29,592 nucleotides of DNA, taken from the IMG/VR virus record IMGVR_UViG_3300042291_000022, positions 1-29,592 of that record. One strand, 5' to 3'. Numbering within the stretch: the stretch's first letter is position 1; each line of letters opens with the position of its first letter. The DNA comes from a virus. The notes beneath the pieces were generated by a model. That model was not told the DNA's origin. It searched no databases and worked only from the letters and a program-made list of their open reading frames with translations. A program made the position numbers and the translations under genes. Shown piece by piece: positions 22,901 to 29,592 of this stretch.

Positions 22901-24742
22901 TTAAACAACATATGTAATAGTAACTCCGTATATAGTTCCGGATGAGTTTATATTTCCATCAGACATATGAGTATAAGTATTGTTAGTGCCATCTCTAAAA
23001 ATAAGCCAGGCATAACTAACACCACCATCGGCGCCAAATACTGGCTGACCTGTAAACGATAGAGACCCACCGGGACTAGTTCCAAATATCCCAGCAAATC
23101 GTTGAGCATTTCTAAAAGGAAATGGAAATCCAGAAAGAATCACCATGCCAACCAAAGTTGTTTTTGAACTCCAGCTAATTATATTACAAGTACAGTATAC
23201 CACATTTCCAATTTTGGTATATACTCCAGATACACCGCTTGTCATAGCACATGCACCACCACTTTGTCCTGCAATTGTTGGAGTCCAAGTCCCCTCCTCA
23301 TAATCATCCAAGGTGTTTGCGTCAGCGGAGGCGGCTTGGGTTGCGGGAAAGGTGATGCCAGAAACATTGACTATAGCTATGTTTGTTCCGTCAGTTGTAA
23401 TTCGCCCCACATTGGTTGGTGAAGCGCCAGAGCCATACTGAAATGCCATCAACCTGGCGTTCGTAGCTTCAACATTAACAACAACAGCCGCATAAGCAGT
23501 GCTGGATGTACATTTAAAAATAGATGCGTCTAAATCACTTTTGACTTGAAACTTTCCACCCGTGCCAATAGTTGTTGATGCATTCACCAGCAAGTTACCG
23601 CTGGTGTCAATGGTCATACGGTTAGTATTATTAGTACCAAACGTCAGTGCCGTATTTCCCTCGGTGGTCATAGAGGCAGCATAAGCAAGTCCAGATCCAG
23701 AGATTCTAGTACCATCAGAAGATTCTACCCCTATATAGAATGTGCTACCTCCATTTTTAAATCGAGCATATCCAGCACTGGTATTAGAACTTGGTCTAAA
23801 TGACGCCAGCGATTCTTGGTTTCCTTCAACTTCTAGCTTCCAAGTAGGTGAGGTAACACCTATACCCAAGTTACCAGCGTTATTGAGAGTCATTTTTGTG
23901 GAAAAAGTAACTGTGTTTGCTGCCGTGCCTGTTCCTGCCGTCTGCCAAACTATTGTACCTAGGGCACTATCAAAATATTCACGTACCGCATAATTGCCCG
24001 TGACTGCATAATTTGGCGCTGACCCACCAACCCAGCCAGCACCTAAGTATCCACTGTTAATATCTTGAGCAAAAGAAAATACTCGACCTAATTGCAACAA
24101 GGAGCCAAGGGTATATCCAGATGTTGTTAATCCCAAGTTACCGCTGGAGTCAATACGGGCTCGTTCTGAACCACTAGAGTAAAAAGTCGGGAAATAGTTT
24201 GTATATGTTCCACCAATACGAACTTCACCTGTTGATGAATTACTTTTTAAAGAACCTACCTCTACTCCACCCAAAGACAAAGCATAGCCAGTTAATGAAC
24301 CTGCGGTCATTGCGGCATCTACTCTACCTACAGGAGATGTAGTCCCAATACCCAGTCCTGTGCCATTCCAAACTAAGTTAGCGGTACCATCTAAAGAACC
24401 ACTATTGTTGAATTGAATGTGAGTGTTTGAACCACCAATTGATGGCGTTGCGCCTTGAGGTCCTGTTGGTCCTTGTGTGCCTTGTGCGCCTTGAGGTCCT
24501 GTTGGTCCTTCGACTCCTTGTGCGCCAGTTCCTCCTGAAGGTCCCGTTGGTCCTTGTGTGCCTTGGGCTCCTTGCGGTCCCGTTATGCCCGTTGATCCCT
24601 GAGCACCTTGCGGTCCGGCTGATCCTGTTGGTCCGGCTGGTCCTTGTGCGCCTTGAGGTCCGGCTGGTCCTTGTGCGCCTTGAGGTCCAGTAGCGCCTAC
24701 TATGACGTTACCAATTACTGTTGATAATCTTGTTGTTGCCAA
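22901..24742 (-). CDS. Collagen-like tail fibre without S74 chaperone
   Basis: 613 residues from a TTG start (24742-24740); an in-frame TGA lies two codons upstream and no in-frame ATG is near. After a 15-residue head ([15 protein letters not shown]), residues 16-99 are 28 Gly-X-Y triplets, followed by [20 protein letters not shown] as in fibre 1. The shaft carries [23 protein letters not shown] and [17 protein letters not shown] motifs. The end has [16 protein letters not shown], a common opening of phage fibre C-terminal beta domains. Unlike its neighbours it lacks both the shared MASNQDF module and the S74 chaperone, so its attachment and trimerisation must differ. It may be a separate minor fibre. 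Confidence 0.88.
   Translation of the reverse strand: MATTRLSTVIGNVIVGATGPQGAQGPAGPQGAQGPAGPTGSAGPQGAQGSTGITGPQGAQGTQGPTGPSGGTGAQGVEGPTGPQGAQGTQGPTGPQGATPSIGGSNTHIQFNNSGSLDGTANLVWNGTGLGIGTTSPVGRVDAAMTAGSLTGYALSLGGVEVGSLKSNSSTGEVRIGGTYTNYFPTFYSSGSERARIDSSGNLGLTTSGYTLGSLLQLGRVFSFAQDINSGYLGAGWVGGSAPNYAVTGNYAVREYFDSALGTIVWQTAGTGTAANTVTFSTKMTLNNAGNLGIGVTSPTWKLEVEGNQESLASFRPSSNTSAGYARFKNGGSTFYIGVESSDGTRISGSGLAYAASMTTEGNTALTFGTNNTNRMTIDTSGNLLVNASTTIGTGGKFQVKSDLDASIFKCTSSTAYAAVVVNVEATNARLMAFQYGSGASPTNVGRITTDGTNIAIVNVSGITFPATQAASADANTLDDYEEGTWTPTIAGQSGGACAMTSGVSGVYTKIGNVVYCTCNIISWSSKTTLVGMVILSGFPFPFRNAQRFAGIFGTSPGGSLSFTGQPVFGADGGVSYAWLIFRDGTNNTYTHMSDGNINSSGTIYGVTITYVV
24446..24697 (-). repeat. Collagen-like Gly-X-Y coding repeat, 613-residue fibre
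   Basis: 28 consecutive Gly-X-Y triplets with GPQ-GAQ-GPA and [12 protein letters not shown] patterns, close to the N-terminus of the protein. Confidence 0.93.
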
Positions 24743-24773
24743 AGTTCACTATCCCTTTGTTGATAAATTTTTA

Positions 24774-26981
24774 TTATGTCGGTATCACAACTATAGCTGT
24801 CTTAAATGTAGTCACTGCATTGTTTGGTGTAGCTAACACACTTAAAGTGCCAGTTGAAATTGAAGCATCAAATACTGCTAATGTCGCACCAGTTTTAATG
24901 TTACCATACTGAGACAAATATACAGTTGTTCCATCATGGATCAAAGTCATCTCTAGTAATTCATATGATGAACCGCTAGAAATCTGAACGAGATATTTAG
25001 CTGAACGGTATGCAGTTGTTGAGAATGAATCTAATGTAAATTGAGTATTGGCCGCAGTTGTTACAGCAGTAGATTCATAAACTGCATTCGTGTTAATTGT
25101 TGCTACTGTATTTGATGTTAAACTTGCACCAATTAATGCACCGTTAGCAGACAAACCGCCACTCATCACATCACCAGCTTTATTAACTTTGGTAATTAAT
25201 CCTGCGCCTACGTTTGCTTGATATTCATTAGTAACGGTAATTATACTTGCACCAACGTTAGCGTTATCCGCAAGTCTACCCGAAGCAATACTAGCCGCTA
25301 AAGTATTATTGGCAGCACCAACGTTTGCTTGATATGCACTTGTGACTGCAATTATACTAGCACCAACGTTAGCATTATCAGCTTGTCTACCAGATGCAAT
25401 ACTAGCGGCTAAAGTTGTGTTAGCTGTATTCGCATCAATTCTAGCGGAACCAACGTTAGCTTGATATGCGGATGTTACAGATATAACAGCCGCACCAGTA
25501 TTTGCTTGTGCATTACTATAAATTGTATTTGAGTAATCTAATGGATCAAGTCCGCGCAATGTGATTACATTCGTAACTAGATTTGCGCTTAGTGTTGCAA
25601 CTCTTGTGTTTGCAATATCAATAGTATTAGTTGGTTCAATATTTGTTTGCAGATTATCAAACAAGTAATATTTGCCATCGGAGAATTTGCGAATCAAACC
25701 TGTGTGATTGTTTGGTGTATTAGCGTAGTGACCAATGAAACCAATATCCAACAAATCTGATTGATTTTCTTTACCTAATTGGATAAGAGTGTCTGAAACA
25801 CTCAATGAGGTAACATTAAGTGTTGTTGTAGCTCCAGTAACAACTAAGTTACCCGAAACTGTCAAGTCACCAGTAATTGTACCACCAGCTTTTGGTAATG
25901 CGGCATTTGCTGTGGTGTATGCTAAGTTAGCTTGAGAGAAAGCAGAGTTGCCTCTATCATATGCGGCATTAGCTTGATTTCTTACCCAAGTATCCACAGC
26001 ATTGTTTGCGGCATTAAAAGCAAGATTAGCCTGATTAAATACATTAGTTATGTTATTGGATAAAGTAATTACACTTGCGCCAACGTTAGCTTGCGAAACT
26101 GTTTGATATGCTAGTAGTCCAGCACCTACGTTAGCTTGTGAAACTGTTTGATATGCTAATAGTCCAGCACCTACGTTTGCTTGGTAAGCTGAAGTAACGG
26201 TAATAAGTCCAGCACCAACGTTTGCCTGTCCTGCTGTTACTGCTGAGTTCGCGGCATCATATGCGGCATTAGCTTGATTTCTAACCCAAGTATCCACAGC
26301 ATTATTAGCAGCCGTAAATGCTAAGTTGGCTTGTGCGAATGCAGAAACGGCAACACCATAACCGGAGTTTGCTTGTGCGTATGCTAAGTTAGCTTGTGCA
26401 AAAGAACCGTAAGAAGTATTTGCTTGATTGAATGCTAGATTGGCTTGATTGAAAGCATTAAGCGCAATGTTAGCACTAGCCGATGATGATACGGAAGGTG
26501 CACCAGTTGTTGATTGAAAAACAAAATCAGATGCGCCAGAGATTACAATCTGCCCACCATTATTTCCAATAACAATACCATCAATGTTAATTGAACCTGG
26601 TCCTACAAACAAATCTTTCCAACGTTTTGATGCTGAACCTAAACTATTAACATTATCTGTCGTTGGAGTTATATTACCAGTTACGATTACGTTACCAGAA
26701 ATTGTACCACCAGCAGAATTAAATTTTGTATTAGCTGTATCAAAGGCTGCATTTGCTTGAGCGAATGCCGAGTTTGCTCTATCAAACGCTAAGTTTGCTT
26801 TTGTGAATGCAAATTGATCTAACTGCGCTGATTCTAAAGCGAGAGCGAAACCACCAGCTGTTGTGCCATCATGGACAATAACTGTTTTCTTATCTGTGTC
26901 AACGGTAATCTCAGCCACTGCTCCAGTAAATGTTGCAGTCTGCGCTGTATTTCCTCTTCTTAACTGTAATTGCGTTGGCAT
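24774..26981 (-). CDS. Long repeat-rich tail fibre with Mtd-like N-terminus
   Basis: 735 residues. Residues 1-50 (MPTQLQLRRGNTAQTATFTG, then EITVDTDKKTVIVHDGT) match the small N-terminal domain named after the major tropism determinant, common at the base of phage fibres. Residues of about 55-90 and 170-360 are Ala/Asn-rich heptads (AFDRANSAFAQANAAFDTAN) and 15-residue QANVGA units, probably a long coiled coil. Between them, and again after residue 365, are beta segments such as GGTISGNVIVTGNITP. Residues 400-450 hold LLDIGFIGHYANTPNNHTGL, a motif shared with the fibre at the right edge. More QANVGA-type repeats and a beta C-terminus follow. AAGGA precedes the ATG by six bases. Confidence 0.88.
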   Translation of the reverse strand: MPTQLQLRRGNTAQTATFTGAVAEITVDTDKKTVIVHDGTTAGGFALALESAQLDQFAFTKANLAFDRANSAFAQANAAFDTANTKFNSAGGTISGNVIVTGNITPTTDNVNSLGSASKRWKDLFVGPGSINIDGIVIGNNGGQIVISGASDFVFQSTTGAPSVSSSASANIALNAFNQANLAFNQANTSYGSFAQANLAYAQANSGYGVAVSAFAQANLAFTAANNAVDTWVRNQANAAYDAANSAVTAGQANVGAGLITVTSAYQANVGAGLLAYQTVSQANVGAGLLAYQTVSQANVGASVITLSNNITNVFNQANLAFNAANNAVDTWVRNQANAAYDRGNSAFSQANLAYTTANAALPKAGGTITGDLTVSGNLVVTGATTTLNVTSLSVSDTLIQLGKENQSDLLDIGFIGHYANTPNNHTGLIRKFSDGKYYLFDNLQTNIEPTNTIDIANTRVATLSANLVTNVITLRGLDPLDYSNTIYSNAQANTGAAVISVTSAYQANVGSARIDANTANTTLAASIASGRQADNANVGASIIAVTSAYQANVGAANNTLAASIASGRLADNANVGASIITVTNEYQANVGAGLITKVNKAGDVMSGGLSANGALIGASLTSNTVATINTNAVYESTAVTTAANTQFTLDSFSTTAYRSAKYLVQISSGSSYELLEMTLIHDGTTVYLSQYGNIKTGATLAVFDASISTGTLSVLATPNNAVTTFKTAIVVIPT
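25956..26303 (-). repeat. 48-bp direct repeat, 300 bp apart, within fibre gene
   Basis: The 48 bases at 25956-26003 and at 26256-26303 match with one mismatch by eye. They encode AVDTWVRNQANAAYD twice, exactly 100 codons apart. The spacing in whole codons means that a recombination between the copies would remove or add 100 residues of coiled coil without a frameshift. Confidence 0.85.
26086..26175 (-). repeat. Tandem 45-bp repeat within fibre gene
   Basis: Two adjacent 45-base units (26086-26130 and 26131-26175) with two mismatches, each encoding one 15-residue step of the sequence SQANVGAGLLAYQTV. This looks like a recent in-frame duplication that lengthened the fibre shaft. Confidence 0.9.
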
Positions 26982-27004
26982 TTAATATCCTTAAATTATC
27001 AATC

Positions 27005-27012
27005 TATTTATG
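27005..27012 (-). promoter_or_regulatory. Probable late promoter for the 735-residue fibre
   Basis: CATAAATA on the minus strand (NATAAATA type), 23 bases upstream of the ATG and directly after the stop codon of the preceding fibre gene. Confidence 0.65.
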
Positions 27013-28122
27013 TTAGGTTAAATAGCCAAGGTCTTTTTCCAAATAAAAGCCTTCGGGTGTTATTGGATTATCTGAACAATCATAAACTGGTCCAGCCAGT
27101 TCTCCTTGTATGAATGTATTATCTGAAACGAGAGCAACCAAACTTTCAGTAACAAAACCATAAGGCGCAGTTGGAAAATAATCACCAGAAGCACCACTTG
27201 TTATAAGTGTATTAGCATAATCATATGCGGCATTTGCTTTATCGTAAGCTAAATTTGTTCTTCCAGTGACAACAATTAGTCCTGCGCCTACGTTGGCTTG
27301 TCCTGTTGTTACTGCGGAATTGGCTGCACTATATGCTAAATTGGCTTGTGCAAATGCTGAGTTTGAGACGTTACTAATTCTTGTGGTGATATTACTTGTG
27401 ATATCACCTCTGACCATCTGCAAACCAGAAGAATTAATTTTTAAGACTACATTCGCATCTTGATTGCCATCAACAACTACACGAATTTCTTGCCCTGGTG
27501 TTCCAGAAATGGTACCAATTATAAGATTACCACCAATCTGACCGGTGTTACCTTGTACTAACAAATAACCATCTAGTGGTTTAATTGTTCCATCAGTGTG
27601 TGCAGAGTTTTGAATACCTAAGTCAGTGTAGAATGTTGAATCACTACCAACGTCAGCAGTAGCAACCCAATCAGCCGAACCATCAGGATTAATATTTTCA
27701 ACGTTTACTTGAACGTATGGAGAAGAATTTCCGGTGAAATAACCTAATGAGTTTGCGAGAGGAGTGTGAGAAATATCTGCAATGCCAACATACAATGCTG
27801 TATGTGCAATTACATTTTCTGCGACTAAGTTTGATGAAACTTCAATATTAGCCGAAACAATTTTATCGGTAGTTAAAGTTTTTGTTGTTTTATCAAATTT
27901 TAGATTTGCTGATGCGCCAAATGCACCAGAATCATTAAATTGAATTTCTTGATTTAGTCCACCAGGCTCAGTTATAACATCAAATAAAATTGCGGTATTT
28001 GTTTGATTACCATAATACAGTTTACCATCGGCATAGTTAATAGCCAATTCGCCCGGCGATAATGTAGTTGGTGTATTACCTGATGCGCCCGAATTTTTTA
28101 ACTGAATTAGTGTGTTTGCCAT
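27013..28122 (-). CDS. Tail fibre or baseplate-fibre protein, 369 residues
   Basis: Residues 1-50 (MANTLIQLKNSGASGNTPTT, then SPGELAINYADGKLYYGN) resemble a fibre N-terminal module seen in many phages. LNQEIQFNDSGAFGASANLK follows, echoing the HIQFNN segment of the collagen-like fibres. The middle carries the SADWVATADVGSDSTFYTDL motif and a beta region. Residues of about 255-310 are Ala/Asn heptads (AFAQANLAYSAANSA) and one QANVGAG unit. The C-terminus (TPEGFYLEKDLGYLT) is short and not recognised. The gene follows the coiled-coil gene with a 10-base gap and a weak ribosome binding site. Assigned as a virion fibre component on repeats and context. Confidence 0.82.
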   Translation of the reverse strand: MANTLIQLKNSGASGNTPTTLSPGELAINYADGKLYYGNQTNTAILFDVITEPGGLNQEIQFNDSGAFGASANLKFDKTTKTLTTDKIVSANIEVSSNLVAENVIAHTALYVGIADISHTPLANSLGYFTGNSSPYVQVNVENINPDGSADWVATADVGSDSTFYTDLGIQNSAHTDGTIKPLDGYLLVQGNTGQIGGNLIIGTISGTPGQEIRVVVDGNQDANVVLKINSSGLQMVRGDITSNITTRISNVSNSAFAQANLAYSAANSAVTTGQANVGAGLIVVTGRTNLAYDKANAAYDYANTLITSGASGDYFPTAPYGFVTESLVALVSDNTFIQGELAGPVYDCSDNPITPEGFYLEKDLGYLT

Positions 28123-28132
28123 TTACCGAATC

Positions 28133-28696
28133 TTAGAATGTTCCGCCAGATTTTACAATATCATCATCAATTGGAAGAACTGGTTCTTCAACAGCAATCT
28201 CTGGAGTATCAGGTTGAACAACTTCACCAAGTTTAACTTTTTTAAGTTTGTTTGCTGGAACTACGACTTCTAATCTCGCAACATATTTAGTGAGTTCTTC
28301 AATCCGATTATTGTTTTGTAATAAAACATCTTGGGATTCACTCTTAGCTGTCAACACATCTTGCTGTGCAGATTTTAATTGTCTCATGTAGTCATTAACT
28401 GCACTCTGCAATCTATCTTTTTCTTGACGCAAAGAATCATTAGCGCCAGAAGATCCTTTTAAATTATCTCGTTCGGTCGTTAGTTGATTTATAAGTTTAT
28501 CTTTTTCAACAAGTTGAGTTTGATAATTAATATTTGCGTCCGAAACTTCTTTTAATCTTCTTACTGAATCTTCTGCTTCTTGTAAACTATTCTTATTTAC
28601 TTCAATTTGTGCTTGAAACATTAAATTCTGCTTGACAACTTCCATAAAATTGCCAAGCAAAACCTCTACATAAGCATTTTGTAATCTCACATCCAT
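28133..28696 (-). CDS. Coiled-coil protein of unknown function
   Basis: 187 residues. Residues of about 20-145 are almost wholly charged and helical with heptad-like spacing (LQEAEDSVRRLKEVSDANIN, KDKLINQLTTERDNLKG, RLQSAVNDYMRQLKSAQQD, NNNRIEELTKYVARLEVVV), so a long coiled coil is likely. The C-terminal 40 residues are Pro/Val/acidic-rich and extended, ending VKSGGTF. No family is recognised. It lies between fibre genes and has AAAGGA before the ATG. It might be a fibre-assembly factor, a tail-fibre connector or a structural rod; the sequence does not decide. Confidence 0.8.
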   Translation of the reverse strand: MDVRLQNAYVEVLLGNFMEVVKQNLMFQAQIEVNKNSLQEAEDSVRRLKEVSDANINYQTQLVEKDKLINQLTTERDNLKGSSGANDSLRQEKDRLQSAVNDYMRQLKSAQQDVLTAKSESQDVLLQNNNRIEELTKYVARLEVVVPANKLKKVKLGEVVQPDTPEIAVEEPVLPIDDDIVKSGGTF

Positions 28697-28718
28697 AATA
28701 AAATCCTTTCATTATAAT

Positions 28719-29592
28719 TTAGAATGTTCCACCATTTAGGTGTGCAAAAGTTGGTGCTCCAGATGAGTTAATTTGTAACAGGTGACCTTCGGTCGGTGAA
28801 GTCAATGCAGACAATGCACCAGTTGTTGATGCCGCATCAGAAACTATAACACCTTTAACTGAGAATGAAGATGCTCCTGAACCGCCTCTTGCGATACCTA
28901 ATGTTCCAGAAACAACTGCGCTTGTATCAATATTGATTGCGGTGTTGCTTACACCAGAAACACGACCCAATGCATCAGTTGTAACCACAGGAACATAAGA
29001 TGCGGAACCATATGTTCCTGCTGTGCCAGTATTTGCTAATGTCTTAATTGCAGTACCATCATAGAATACTGCGGCACCAGTTGTATAAGAATCGTTGTTT
29101 GTACCGCCTCTATTAATTGCTAAATTACCAGATACGATGTTTGAAGCATCAATTTGAATTGCACTATTTGTAATAGCTGACACACGACCATACGCATCTG
29201 TGGTAACAATTAATGTATTAGATGCAGAACCATATGCTCCTGCAGTGCCTGTATTAGCAAGTACTTTTAATGAGTTTGTTCCATCGCCAACTAAAATACT
29301 ACCGACAACAAATGTACCTACTCCAGTACCACCATCAACAACGCCAATGGTATTAGCAAGACCGGAAATCATACCGCCAGTTAGGTTAGCTCTCAAGGTA
29401 GCCGTATTAGCAGCCGTTACTGAACCTGTAGCAAGAACGTTTGCTGTTGGATCAGTATTTAAATTTTTGAACAAGAAGAAGTCATTACCAGTTCCTGCTC
29501 TACGAACAAGACCGTGATGAGTTACTTCTGTGCCTGTATTTGCTTTGCCATAGAAACCAATATCAAGAACATCGCTTACTGTGTTATTTGCG
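28719..29592 (-). CDS. Tail fibre protein, C-terminal 290 residues (runs off right edge)
   Basis: The frame is open to the window edge, so the true start lies outside; a TTG at 29474 could serve as a start but cuts through a conserved motif. The visible part begins with VLDIGFYGKANTGTEVTHHG and NDFFLFKNLNTDPTAN, which matches the DIGFIGHYANTPNNHTGLIR and YYLFDN region of the 735-residue fibre. It then has two repeats of a unit of about 64 residues: LANTGTAGAYGSASN, VTTDAYGRVSAITN, ASNIVSGNLAINRGGT, then LANTGTAGTYGSAS, VTTDALGRVSGVSN, SAVVSGTLGIARGGSG. Such units are common in phage fibre shafts. The end is TFAHLNGGTF. Confidence 0.85.
   Translation of the reverse strand, partial: ANNTVSDVLDIGFYGKANTGTEVTHHGLVRRAGTGNDFFLFKNLNTDPTANVLATGSVTAANTATLRANLTGGMISGLANTIGVVDGGTGVGTFVVGSILVGDGTNSLKVLANTGTAGAYGSASNTLIVTTDAYGRVSAITNSAIQIDASNIVSGNLAINRGGTNNDSYTTGAAVFYDGTAIKTLANTGTAGTYGSASYVPVVTTDALGRVSGVSNTAINIDTSAVVSGTLGIARGGSGASSFSVKGVIVSDAASTTGALSALTSPTEGHLLQINSSGAPTFAHLNGGTF

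Overview
This window is a stretch of a T4-like contractile-tailed phage genome (Caudoviricetes, myovirus morphology). It holds most of the late structural module, all on the minus strand, so transcription runs from high to low coordinates. The base composition is AT-rich, genes are packed with gaps of a few bases or overlaps such as ATGA, TAATG and TTGA, and no host genes, tRNAs, integrase or photosynthesis genes are present. The proteins resemble those of uncultured aquatic T4-like phages (the cyanophage/pelagiphage type), but nothing here fixes the host.

Region 1 (29592 to about 16136) is a tail-fibre array. In order of transcription it holds: a fibre protein running off the right edge; a coiled-coil protein; two fibre proteins built from Ala/Asn-rich helical repeats; a collagen-like fibre; and three collagen-like fibres that share one 39-residue N-terminal module and end in an S74-type intramolecular chaperone. 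Small genes follow several of the fibres, including two clear paralogues of each other. The array sits directly upstream of gene 13, where T4 keeps its short tail fibre and whisker genes.

Region 2 (16133 to 14248) holds two 2-oxoglutarate/Fe(II) oxygenase-type proteins and a GT-A-like glycosyltransferase, back to back. They could modify virion proteins, possibly the neighbouring collagen-like fibres.

Region 3 (14218 to 5346) is the neck, packaging and tail module: gp13, gp14, gp15, gp16, gp17, gp18 and gp19 in T4 order. Two genes not found there in T4 are added. One is a fibre-like protein with 11/15-residue repeats between gp15 and gp16. The other is a Dps-family ferritin between the two terminase subunits. 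Gp13, gp14, gp15 and gp18 each carry an apparent added beta-rich module.

Region 4 (5292 to 1) is the head module: portal gp20, a gp67-like core protein, a 266-residue protein of unknown role, a basic gp68-like core protein, a 122-residue unknown, protease gp21, scaffold gp22 and the first 36 codons of major capsid protein gp23. An intrinsic terminator separates the tail-tube gene from the portal gene.

Regulation: eight copies of the T4-type late promoter (TATAAATA or NATAAATA on the minus strand) lie just upstream of genes, most of them overlapping or touching the stop codon of the preceding gene. No stretch above 300 bases lacks a gene.
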